Origin: an uncultured Candidatus Saccharibacteria bacterium
GTDB lineage: Bacteria > Patescibacteriota > Saccharimonadia > Saccharimonadales > Saccharimonadaceae
Assembly: GCA_938036825.1 (NCBI GenBank)
Contig: CALHWD010000010.1
Span: forward strand, 1-39,884
DNA length: 39,884 bases
Direction: 5' to 3'
Both the position numbers and the translations under genes were made by a program. Below, in pieces: positions 1-6,781 of this stretch. The notes under the pieces were generated by a model, which had not been told where the DNA came from, made no database searches, and saw nothing but the letters and a program-made list of their open reading frames with translations. The stretch's first letter is position 1. Each line of letters opens with the position of its first letter.

Positions 1-1
1 G

Positions 2-133
2 CATAATTACCATAAGCGGCAGCCACATATGGCGGAGAAGAGTGAGAAGCTTGGCGAGTGTATTGCACATGTGTTTCATGCATATAGTATAGAGCAGGCG
101 CTGGATGCTTGCAATGAGAGCAAAACGATGTAA
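2..133 (+). CDS. C-terminal end of an unidentified protein, cut by the window edge
   Basis: An open frame enters from the left edge and runs 43 codons to a TAA at 131-133. The tail is charged and mildly helical (starts HNYHKR, ends NESKTM) and I do not recognise it. It is convergent with the signal peptidase gene, whose stop lies 31 bases away. It may be the end of a glycosyltransferase-like or other cytosolic protein, but nothing here decides that. No start, domain or motif is visible, so the call rests only on the open frame and the tidy convergent spacing. Confidence 0.4.
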   Translation, partial: HNYHKRQPHMAEKSEKLGECIAHVFHAYSIEQALDACNESKTM

Positions 134-164
134 TAGCTAAAGATATGTTGTCACGCTGCGTGCG

Positions 165-1832
165 TTATTTTGTGCCAGCAAGGTAGATTTCTTGCACTTG
201 AGCATCACTCAGCGCGGTGGTGTGGACAGCTCCAAACTGCATCATGCCAGTGAAGAATGTGTTTGTGCTGTTGATAGGTGTGCCATCGCCATTGTGCCAC
301 TCGCTAAAGCGCCCACAGCCAAACTTCCAGTAGCCGCGGAAGTTTTGGGCCTGCGTGACACTCGGGTCGTGAGCAACCAGTGCACCATCGGCATAGAGCC
401 GCATCCCTTGTGGTGAGAGTGAAGCGGCGACGTGGTGCCACTTGCCATCGGCATAGTTTTTGCCCGCTGGTGAGAAGACAGAGCGTGTGGCATTAGGCCA
501 CACCGCAAAGGCAACACGTCCTTGCTTATCGAGAAAGAGGACGCGGTCTAAGCTTGGGTCGGCACCATTGTCTGGTGTACTAGCAAAGCCAGCAATGCGC
601 CCATTGTTTGTCCCATACTGGCGGGTATTGAACCAGACAGAGAGGGTGAAGGTAGTGGGGTTATCGATGAGTGTGGGGTAAGTAAGGCAGGTATCTTTGA
701 AGAGGGTGCTGCGCACACGGTCGCGGCGGCAGGCGTATGACTGTGAGCCATGAGCAGCGGCAGAGCGCGTCAGCCAGGAGCCGCTATGGCCATTGCCAGA
801 TAGGTCGCGCTCGGTGGTGCCAGTATCGAAGTACGTCATGCCATAGATGAAGAGTGCCTGCGCGGGGGCAGTGAGCTTGGTGGCATCAGTGCAGTTGTAG
901 AGCACTGGGCGGGTGGTATTAGCACTGTTGCGGATCGTACCGGAAAACGCCCCGCTCGTTAGATAAAAATTATGAAAGATAATAAAGCATATCCCTACCA
1001 GTGTAATAATTGCTGCGACGATGACAGAAGTGATGGGCAATGGCTGCGGTGCGCTATCGGCTGCGACAGGCCGAGATAGCTGGCGAAGGCCATAGAGCAT
1101 CAGCCCAAAGGGGACAAGACAAATGAACAGAATACACAAGACGACCCACGCTGTGTAATGAATCGTTGGTGTGAAGAAATACTGCCCGTGGCTGTTTTGT
1201 ACCGAGACGGTGATGGTGGCATCTTGGCCAGGGTAGAGCACTGTACCGACTGCGTCAATCGGGAAGACGCCAGTATTGACGATGTGCATGGCTGCACCTT
1301 CACCAGACGGCAAAACACTGAGCACACTAAAGTTGATCCACGGATGAAACCACAGCGACACAGCACAGAGCACCAGCGTCATACCAATAATCCGATAATA
1401 CCAGCGCCACGTTGGGCGAGTCCGGCGGGTGGCTAAGTGGATGACAAGCCAGCCAATCACCACCCATGGCACCATTAGCCATATCCAGCCAAGCCATGGG
1501 TTGATGAAAATTGCTTTGCCAATGATGGCGCTGCGCTCAATGGGGAGTGGATCGGCCGCGTGGTTGAGGTCGCCCTTGGTGAGGATACGCTGGTTGGTGA
1601 TGGACTGAATCCGATGAGTATACGTCCGGCCGTGGCGCTGGAAGGTAATGATATCGCCAGGGTGGTAGCTGCTGGCTGGCTGGGTGACAACGAGCGAGCC
1701 GACTGGCGCGGCAGTAGCCATACTCGGTGTTGTGACGAAAAAGATACGCATGCCAAGCGCCACCATCACAGCAACGAAGCCTCCAAGACAGAGGCTCAGG
1801 ATAGTGATGATAATCATTCGTTGCCGAGGCAT
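165..1832 (-). CDS. SipW/Sec11-type signal peptidase I fused to a LamG lectin domain
   Basis: About 555 aa. Residues 6-33 form a membrane helix followed by the TPSM box with the catalytic Ser at residue 37. The THRI segment places His 73 where bacterial signal peptidases have Lys, as in the ER/SipW class, and a TKGD...N...D block (Asp 88, Asp 94) follows. More membrane helices are seen near 111-132, 147-165, 227-249 and 267-289. The C-terminal ~230 residues are a concanavalin/LamG-type domain (WFNTRQ, DGKWHHVA, LYADGALV). The frame opens at a TTG (1865) inside the upstream gene, but the ATG at 1832, behind GGAGTAGGAC, is the better start. It is the second gene of an operon with a TasA-like protein, 22 bases downstream. 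By analogy with SipW-TasA it should process that neighbour. The peptidase is clear; the role of the fused lectin domain is inference. Confidence 0.85.
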   Translation of the reverse strand: MPRQRMIIITILSLCLGGFVAVMVALGMRIFFVTTPSMATAAPVGSLVVTQPASSYHPGDIITFQRHGRTYTHRIQSITNQRILTKGDLNHAADPLPIERSAIIGKAIFINPWLGWIWLMVPWVVIGWLVIHLATRRTRPTWRWYYRIIGMTLVLCAVSLWFHPWINFSVLSVLPSGEGAAMHIVNTGVFPIDAVGTVLYPGQDATITVSVQNSHGQYFFTPTIHYTAWVVLCILFICLVPFGLMLYGLRQLSRPVAADSAPQPLPITSVIVAAIITLVGICFIIFHNFYLTSGAFSGTIRNSANTTRPVLYNCTDATKLTAPAQALFIYGMTYFDTGTTERDLSGNGHSGSWLTRSAAAHGSQSYACRRDRVRSTLFKDTCLTYPTLIDNPTTFTLSVWFNTRQYGTNNGRIAGFASTPDNGADPSLDRVLFLDKQGRVAFAVWPNATRSVFSPAGKNYADGKWHHVAASLSPQGMRLYADGALVAHDPSVTQAQNFRGYWKFGCGRFSEWHNGDGTPINSTNTFFTGMMQFGAVHTTALSDAQVQEIYLAGTK

Positions 1833-1854
1833 GCGCCGTCCTACTCCAGAGGAA

Positions 1855-2508
1855 TTATGCGCCAAATGTCCATGTCAGTGGTTGCGAGACCTGCAAGCCT
1901 TGGTAGGTTGGGCCAGCACTGGCGTCGAGTGATACCTCGAAGGTGATCGGGACGCTCTCACCTGCATTGATGGTTGCTTTGCTGAGCTTGGCGAGCAGGT
2001 CGATAGCGCCGCCTGTTTGCAATTGTGCGGCAGTACCCGTAAAGAGTGTGCTGCTGCCTGATTTGATAGCCACCTTGACTTTGCTACAGAGGTCAGTTGC
2101 ACTACCTGCTAAAGAAGCACCAGGGACAGGTGATTGGCTGCATGTGCCAGGATTGAGACTAAAGGATGTTGCGGCCACACTTCCTGTGTTTTGCAGGGTA
2201 ATGTTGGTTGTTTTGGCTAGACCACCAGCAACGAGTGCAGCAGCAGTGCCACCATACTTGTTGATAGTAGAACAGGTCGCAGAGTTGGTTGTCGCGCCAG
2301 CACCATCTGTACTGTTGCAGGTGTATGTACCCGATGTCTCCTTCATGGTGAGTGTACCGGTTGAGGCGCTGTTAATGGTGTTTTGGATGCTTGCCGCAAA
2401 GCCTGCGAAAGTCGGTGTAAAGGTAAAGGCGACGAGCAGTGCACCCACGATCCCCGTTGAGATAAGGCCAATCCGCTTCTTGCCCTGGCCAGCCTGAGTT
2501 GCAATCAT
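1855..2508 (-). CDS. TasA/camelysin-like secreted protein with SipW-type signal
   Basis: 217 aa. A basic N-terminus (GKKR) precedes a long hydrophobic signal at about residues 13-37 ending in TFAGFAAS, then a SASTGTLTM-type stretch like those after SipW-dependent signal peptides. The rest is Ser/Thr/Ala/Gly-rich and beta-like, with phrases such as ITLQNTGSVAATSFSL and four Cys (64, 78 and two in the central part) that could form disulfides outside the cell. Family knowledge: TasA/CalY proteins are cut by SipW and assemble into surface fibres. Here the gene lies directly upstream of a SipW-type peptidase. The start ATG has an AAGGGGGA ribosome site. Fibre formation is inferred; sequence similarity to TasA is weak outside the signal region. 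Confidence 0.7.
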   Translation of the reverse strand: MIATQAGQGKKRIGLISTGIVGALLVAFTFTPTFAGFAASIQNTINSASTGTLTMKETSGTYTCNSTDGAGATTNSATCSTINKYGGTAAALVAGGLAKTTNITLQNTGSVAATSFSLNPGTCSQSPVPGASLAGSATDLCSKVKVAIKSGSSTLFTGTAAQLQTGGAIDLLAKLSKATINAGESVPITFEVSLDASAGPTYQGLQVSQPLTWTFGA

Positions 2509-2656
2509 AAAATCCCCCTTATGGTTATGTTAGGTATCAGTGTATCAAAAGCATGAGCGTTATACAAGGTGGCAACGTATTGATAGCGATGACTCGGCTG
2601 GTAACGGTATCGCATACCGACATTGCTGCTTCATGTCATTGGTTGCGATATATTCT

Positions 2657-2688
2657 AGCTGCGCAGCTCCCCACAAACCTGCTATAAT
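2657..2688 (+). promoter_or_regulatory. tetR promoter with 12-bp palindromic operator candidate
   Basis: A perfect palindrome AGCTGCGCAGCT (2657-2668) lies 14 bases upstream of a consensus -10 TATAAT (2683-2688), over the expected -35 region, where no good -35 hexamer is seen. The position suits autoregulation by the TetR protein encoded downstream. The function is inferred from position and symmetry only. Confidence 0.4.
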
Positions 2689-2712
2689 AGAATATGAGTA
2701 GAAAGTAAAGAG

Positions 2713-2734
2713 GCGTTATCGTCCAGGATAGCGC
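2713..2734 (+). other. Leader hairpin before tetR
   Basis: GCGTTATC (2713-2720) pairs with GATAGCGC (2727-2734), with one G-U pair and loop GTCCAG, ending just before the GGAGG ribosome site. It may influence translation or mRNA stability; no family is recognised. Confidence 0.35.
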
Positions 2735-2753
2735 GAGCGGAGGTCGGAGCGAT

Positions 2754-3326
2754 ATGGCAATCAGTCAGGCGAAACTAATTCAGGCAGCGCGGCGGGTCTT
2801 TGCCCAGGATGGCTACAAGGCGGCATCGATCGTGGAGATTGCTCAGGTGGCAGGTATTGCGGTTGGCGGCGTGTATTTACTTTATCCGTCTAAATTAGAG
2901 CTCTTCCTTGCAGTGTATCGTGCGGAGGACGAAAAGACAAAGAACCGGATTGTTGGGCGGATCGATTGGTCGCAGCCCCGGGCGGCTTTTGCAGCCTATC
3001 TACGCGCCACAACGCAAGCAACGCGGCGTAATAAAATTCTGGCTGAGTGGCAGAGTGATGTGCCTGGCGAGCAGGTGCGCCAAGCCTACCACGATGATGC
3101 GAAGCAAGCAGGAGCGGGTCATAGCCTGGCAGTGCGTGGTGAGTTCTTTGCTGAGCAGGTGCAGCAGTGGCGGCGCGATGGCAGATTGCGACCAGGCGCG
3201 ACCGACCAGATAATCAGCGAGCTCTTTACGGCAGTGGCAGCGATTGACGCGCTGGAGGATATCGCACCAAAGACAATGCGGTTTATGGTTGATGCGGTGC
3301 TTGAACAGTTGTTTGTGAGTGAATAG
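2754..3326 (+). CDS. TetR/AcrR family transcriptional regulator
   Basis: 190 aa. The N-terminal 50 residues form the TetR helix-turn-helix: AARRVFAQDGYKAASIVEIA, then AGIAVGGVYLLYPSKLELF, where the recognition helix includes GGVYLLYPSK. The C-terminal ligand domain is generic, so the effector cannot be named. The start ATG is preceded by a GGAGG site 10 bases upstream. It is divergent from the TasA-like/signal peptidase operon across a 245-bp region, so it could control that operon, itself, or the corA gene behind it; the 12-bp palindrome upstream of its own promoter favours autoregulation. Confidence 0.88.
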   Translation: MAISQAKLIQAARRVFAQDGYKAASIVEIAQVAGIAVGGVYLLYPSKLELFLAVYRAEDEKTKNRIVGRIDWSQPRAAFAAYLRATTQATRRNKILAEWQSDVPGEQVRQAYHDDAKQAGAGHSLAVRGEFFAEQVQQWRRDGRLRPGATDQIISELFTAVAAIDALEDIAPKTMRFMVDAVLEQLFVSE

Positions 3327-3393
3327 CTGCTGCGATACGCTGCAGTGACATCATGAGCGGATACAGAACGCAGAAGTGAATCTGTCGTATTAT

Positions 3394-3422
3394 TTGCAAT
3401 TATCACCGCTTCATCGTATACT
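3394..3422 (+). promoter_or_regulatory. corA promoter, TTGCAA-17-TATACT
   Basis: -35 TTGCAA (3394-3399) and -10 TATACT (3417-3422) are separated by exactly 17 bases. The ATG at 3433 is only 10 bases beyond the -10, so the transcript would have at most a few leader bases. This argues against the upstream GTG at 3376 as start, because it would lie inside the promoter. Confidence 0.65.
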
Positions 3423-3432
3423 TATCACTAGT

Positions 3433-4347
3433 ATGTTGCAATATCTTCGTTCGAGTGAGGCAGATCAGACGATTACGCCGCGCGATGCGCTGCGGGTTGG
3501 GTCGTGGCTGCGCTGTGAGAAGCCCAGCAGTGAGGAGATCGATACGCTCCTGGCGCTTGGTATGGACGAAAACATCATCAAAGATGCGCTGGACCCGCAT
3601 GAGGTGCCACGTGTTGAGTTTGAGGATGAGTGGACGTATTTGATTGCCCGCTTGCCTGATACGGATGACGACTTTAATGACTTTACGACGCCGATACTAT
3701 TTGGTATTCACAAAAACTACGTCGTGACACTTTCGCGTGATAGCCTGGGCCGGCTCTGGCAGCCTTTTGTTGACAAAACGCGGATGAATACGGCGCGGCG
3801 GATTGAGCTCGTGGTGGCAATGATCGAGGCGGTGTCGCTGCAGTACCAGCGGCGAGTGGCAACGATCAACCGGCAGATGCGGGCAGCAACAGACGACCTC
3901 CATACGCTGCGGGCGCGTGATATCGTGACGCTGACCGAGTATGAGCGCAAGCTCAACGACTATCTCAATGCACTAGTGCCAATGAACTGGGCGATTGAGC
4001 GCTTGATGGCAAACCGGAGCCTCCGCCTCAAGGAGGATGATAAGGATGATGTGGAGGATATCTCGATTGATTTGGAGCAGGTGATTGCGCGTTGTAAATC
4101 GCTTCTGCGCACCATCACTAATGTGCGTGATAGCTACCGCGCCGTGATGGACACACGCCTGAATGAGACGATTCGCTTACTAACGGTGATCACGGTGGCA
4201 TTGACTATCCCGACGATGATCGCTGGGCTTTATGGTATGAATGTGCCGGTGCCAGGAGCGGATGACCCAACGATGTTTTGGAAGATTACCACCGTGAGTG
4301 TGATAGCCGCCATGGCAACCGGGTATTATTTCTTACGCCGGCGGTAG
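3433..4347 (+). CDS. corA: CorA-like magnesium/divalent metal transporter
   Basis: 304 aa from the ATG at 3433. The long charged cytoplasmic N-terminal domain (acidic, with helices such as RRIELVVAMIEAVSLQYQ) is followed by two C-terminal membrane helices near 248-267 and 283-301, with the CorA signature YGMN (GMN at 268-270) between them. CorA family proteins are homopentameric channels for Mg2+ (some for Co2+/Ni2+). Length and topology match the family, with the usual basic end (FLRRR). The gene is convergent with the DsbA-like gene, the two stops being 3 bases apart. Metal preference cannot be read from the sequence. Confidence 0.92.
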   Translation: MLQYLRSSEADQTITPRDALRVGSWLRCEKPSSEEIDTLLALGMDENIIKDALDPHEVPRVEFEDEWTYLIARLPDTDDDFNDFTTPILFGIHKNYVVTLSRDSLGRLWQPFVDKTRMNTARRIELVVAMIEAVSLQYQRRVATINRQMRAATDDLHTLRARDIVTLTEYERKLNDYLNALVPMNWAIERLMANRSLRLKEDDKDDVEDISIDLEQVIARCKSLLRTITNVRDSYRAVMDTRLNETIRLLTVITVALTIPTMIAGLYGMNVPVPGADDPTMFWKITTVSVIAAMATGYYFLRRR

Positions 4348-4350
4348 GGG

Positions 4351-5061
4351 CTATTGCACCCCACCTGCCTTGAGTAATGTCTTTAGCCCGTGCTCGCCGC
4401 CACCAAAGCCGCTGGTGGTGTAGTCGTTGACGATCATATAGGGGAGGCCAGTGACGCCGAGCTTGAGAGCGCGGCTGGTGTTTGTGGCGATGTCGTCTTT
4501 GTGCTTCTCGTTTGTCACGCAGTCGCGGAAGGTCTCGACGTTGAGCCCAGTAGCTTCGGCCGATGTTTCGAAATAGCTGACGGGGAGGAGCGGAATTTCT
4601 TTGGGTACGGCAACACCTTTGACGCCAATGCCTTTGTCGAAGTAATCAGCTTTGATGCGGGGCACAATGTGGTGTGTGTATTCCCAATATTTATGCTGGT
4701 CGGCCGCGCAAAATGCTGCCTCGGCACCACGCTCGGTGTTAGGCACGATATCTTTGAGAACGGCAACAATCCGGTGCTCGTAGCGCAGTTTGCCCGACTT
4801 GATGTACTGATGGAAGTCTGCAGTGTTCGTGGCAGCCTCGACCTGCGCACAAAATGAGCAGAAGTAGTCGGTGTAGTCGACAAAGACATTGGGCGCAGTG
4901 TGGCTACCCTGCGACATGGCGCTCTGCCAAGGCTCGCCTTTGCCAATATGCTTGTTGGGTGGGCGGTTGATGAGATTGTAGGCAAAGAGGCTGATGATTG
5001 TGACGACGACAATCCCAAGCATGATATGGATCAAGCTAACCCCTGTTTGTTGTGACTGCAT
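4351..5061 (-). CDS. Membrane-anchored DsbA-like thiol-disulfide oxidoreductase
   Basis: 236 aa. One N-terminal membrane helix (about 9-31) anchors a DsbA/thioredoxin-4 type domain facing outward. The redox motif is FCSFC (Cys 68 and Cys 71). A cis-proline segment VTGLPYMIV lies near the C-terminus, as in the family, and two further Cys (AAFCAAD, FRDCV) lie in the helical insert. It probably introduces disulfides in secreted proteins. The start has a strong AGGAGGAGC ribosome site. It overlaps the end of the preceding membrane gene by 26 bases, so the two are translated together and probably form a redox pair. Confidence 0.88.
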   Translation of the reverse strand: MQSQQTGVSLIHIMLGIVVVTIISLFAYNLINRPPNKHIGKGEPWQSAMSQGSHTAPNVFVDYTDYFCSFCAQVEAATNTADFHQYIKSGKLRYEHRIVAVLKDIVPNTERGAEAAFCAADQHKYWEYTHHIVPRIKADYFDKGIGVKGVAVPKEIPLLPVSYFETSAEATGLNVETFRDCVTNEKHKDDIATNTSRALKLGVTGLPYMIVNDYTTSGFGGGEHGLKTLLKAGGVQ

Positions 5062-5659
5062 GATGCTCCTCCTGCTGAGTTAATGTTATGTAAATGGCGG
5101 CAATCTGGCCTGATCGATAGAGCGAAAAGAGGCTGAGCCCAAGGGCAATGACAAGCACAATAGTGCTGGCAACCGTCGCGGCCGAAGCGGCGGCTGCTCC
5201 CGAGAAAAACACTGCTACGATGGGGAGAATGAGCGATGTACCACAGGGTACGCAGCCTAGGCCAATTGCCGCCGCGACAGAGGCAATACCGCTGAGGCCG
5301 AGTTGCTGGGTGGTTTGCTGGTTGCGCTTGTTGCGCCGGGCAGTGAAGATAATAAGCGTGAGCGATATCCCTTGTAGCATTGAGACAAGCACAAGCAGTG
5401 CACCCGTCAGCGATGTCGCAGCCTGCCGAGCGATCTCCGTGAACATCGTCCCAATGACGCCAAGTTTATCGATAAGTGGTAAGCGAGACATCAGCAGTGC
5501 GCCATAGAATCCACCATTAGTTAAGAGAAAAATCAGCCAGGCAAAGCCGAGCGCGCCAACTAGCGCACTCGCCGCATAGCGTGGCTGGTGCAGCACCTGA
5601 CCAATGCCGCTCAGGGCGGTGAGGGTGGCATGGCGTAGCGAAGAAAGACGATGTTTCAT
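5036..5659 (-). CDS. Polytopic membrane protein with intramembrane GCVPCG motif
   Basis: 207 aa with about five hydrophobic segments (near 31-50, 84-106, 122-152, 158-181). The segment AIGLGCVPCGTSL puts Cys 136 and Cys 139 in or at the edge of a membrane helix, the kind of pair seen in membrane thiol carriers such as DsbD/CcdA, although overall similarity to those families is not evident. The gene for a DsbA-like protein overlaps its 3' end. I infer a role in recycling the DsbA partner. It is transcribed from an extended -10 (TGGTATAAT) ten bases before the ATG with AAGGA in between. The alternative is an unrelated CPR membrane protein whose Cys pair binds metal. Confidence 0.65.
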   Translation of the reverse strand: MKHRLSSLRHATLTALSGIGQVLHQPRYAASALVGALGFAWLIFLLTNGGFYGALLMSRLPLIDKLGVIGTMFTEIARQAATSLTGALLVLVSMLQGISLTLIIFTARRNKRNQQTTQQLGLSGIASVAAAIGLGCVPCGTSLILPIVAVFFSGAAAASAATVASTIVLVIALGLSLFSLYRSGQIAAIYITLTQQEEHHAVTTNRG

Positions 5660-5716
5660 CAGTGTCCTTATTATACCACTGAGTGCTATAGCCCTCTGTG
5701 GTTATCCTATCGACGG

Positions 5717-6349
5717 CTACTCTGTAATGCCATAGCCAAGCAGGCCAGTATAATTGCGCTGCTGATTGGCAAAGACACGTATCTTGTTATTCTCATTGCC
5801 GCCAACAGTGGTGAGTATGCCATCGTCATTGCGCAGGACAATGTGCGTATGGTCGCCAAAGACGGGCGAAGCGCGGTAGATTGCTACGTCGCCAGGGCGG
5901 GGCTGGTAGTCACTATCGGCTGGCTTGAAACGGCCTGCTGACTCGTAATACTCACGCAGCGTGAAGGTGCCTGGAATGCGCCAGCTACCAGTGTGCGGGT
6001 TCTTGAGCGGCGCACCAGCCTGCTGCATCGTCCAGCTGACGAAGTCGGCACACCATGCCTCGTGTGCTCCTTGGCTATATTTCGTACCAGCGGGCTGAGC
6101 GGCAAACTCCGCTTGGGTAAGCTGGATGACCTTGCGGCGAGTAGGGCTGAGGGCTTGCGTGTTGATCTCAGGAAACTGGGCTAGCCCTGGCGAACGATCG
6201 AGCGTAGCCACATGCGACGTGCCCTGGAGCTTGTAGAGGATCTTACGCCAGCCAATCGCTGTGCCAACAATGCCGCCAATAACGAGAAGGAGGGCAAAGC
6301 AGATGGTGATAATGGTTGCTCGGTGGCTGAGAGGGAATAATCGTTTCAT
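5717..6349 (-). CDS. Membrane-tethered CHAP-domain peptidoglycan hydrolase
   Basis: 210 aa from the ATG at 6349. Residues 11-34 are a membrane helix (ATIITICFALLLVIGGIVG), then a linker and a CHAP domain with catalytic Cys 100 in HEAWCADFVSW and the His in DHTHIVLRND (His 169, or 167). PRPGDVAIYR is the usual CHAP strand before it. CHAP enzymes are amidases or endopeptidases on peptidoglycan or related amides. The tether suggests action at the cell surface, either in remodelling the cell's own wall or on a neighbour's wall. A longer frame to 6559 exists, but a TATACT -10 sits 6 bases before this ATG, so the transcript should start at the start codon. Confidence 0.85.
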   Translation of the reverse strand: MKRLFPLSHRATIITICFALLLVIGGIVGTAIGWRKILYKLQGTSHVATLDRSPGLAQFPEINTQALSPTRRKVIQLTQAEFAAQPAGTKYSQGAHEAWCADFVSWTMQQAGAPLKNPHTGSWRIPGTFTLREYYESAGRFKPADSDYQPRPGDVAIYRASPVFGDHTHIVLRNDDGILTTVGGNENNKIRVFANQQRNYTGLLGYGITE

Positions 6350-6351
6350 AC

Positions 6352-6362
6352 GTATAGTATAC
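6352..6362 (-). promoter_or_regulatory. -10 of the CHAP gene inside a palindrome
   Basis: On the minus strand TATACT (plus 6356-6361) lies 6 bases before the ATG at 6349, within the 11-base palindrome GTATA-G-TATAC (6352-6362). The -35 is weak. The spacing predicts a leaderless transcript. Confidence 0.5.
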
Positions 6363-6440
6363 ACCGCATGGTGATGAGATGCTTGCTGGTTAGTTGCTGT
6401 TTGGATGGCGGTAGAGGTATTTCGGGCTGTGAGTGAGGAT

Positions 6441-6692
6441 TTATTTTGTTGAATAGCCACCACATACCATAGCGGCGAAATTGCCGAGTGCCTTGCCGAC
6501 ATCTTTCCATTGGCGACACCGAAACAGGTCGTGTGCGGTAATGAGCAGTGCTGCACCAATGATAATAAGTAGCATAGCTAAGGTATACCCTGCGAGAGAT
6601 GACTGACTGATGAATAGCTGCAGCGCATAGTACCCTGCCGCAAGCGCGAGACCAAAGATGATGAGACTGAGGAGTTTGAAGAGGTAATGCAT
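6441..6692 (-). CDS. Small two-helix membrane protein, unknown
   Basis: 83 aa from the ATG at 6692. Two hydrophobic segments (about 6-27 and 33-53) are followed by a short polar tail with RCRQWKDVGKALGNFAAMVCGG. I recognise no family. The frame could extend to 6752, but a consensus promoter covers that part (TTGACA at plus 6725-6730, CATAAT at 6702-6707, 17 bases apart), so the ATG at 6692 is the start, with only about two leader bases. It is divergent from the large unknown gene, and the two promoters lie almost back to back. Confidence 0.6.
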   Translation of the reverse strand: MHYLFKLLSLIIFGLALAAGYYALQLFISQSSLAGYTLAMLLIIIGAALLITAHDLFRCRQWKDVGKALGNFAAMVCGGYSTK

Positions 6693-6701
6693 GATGGTTT
6701 G

Positions 6702-6730
6702 ATTATGGTACGATAGCAAAAATATGTCAA
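6702..6730 (-). promoter_or_regulatory. Consensus promoter TTGACA-17-CATAAT, minus strand
   Basis: -35 TTGACA reads as TGTCAA at 6725-6730 and -10 CATAAT as ATTATG at 6702-6707, with a 17-base spacer. The -10 ends 9 bases before the ATG at 6692. Confidence 0.7.
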
Positions 6731-6745
6731 CAACAGATGTAGTAT

Positions 6746-6774
6746 TTGACACGATAATAGTATCGCTCTATAGT
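6746..6774 (+). promoter_or_regulatory. Consensus promoter TTGACA-17-TATAGT
   Basis: -35 TTGACA (6746-6751), 17-base spacer, -10 TATAGT (6769-6774). The transcript should start on or next to the ATG at 6782, which selects that ATG over the one at 6776. Confidence 0.75.
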
Positions 6775-6781
6775 TATGCAT

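Noticed and set aside
150..164. Small hairpin CACG-CTG-CGTG as terminator for the signal peptidase operon
   Set aside because: Only four pairs and no T-run on either strand.
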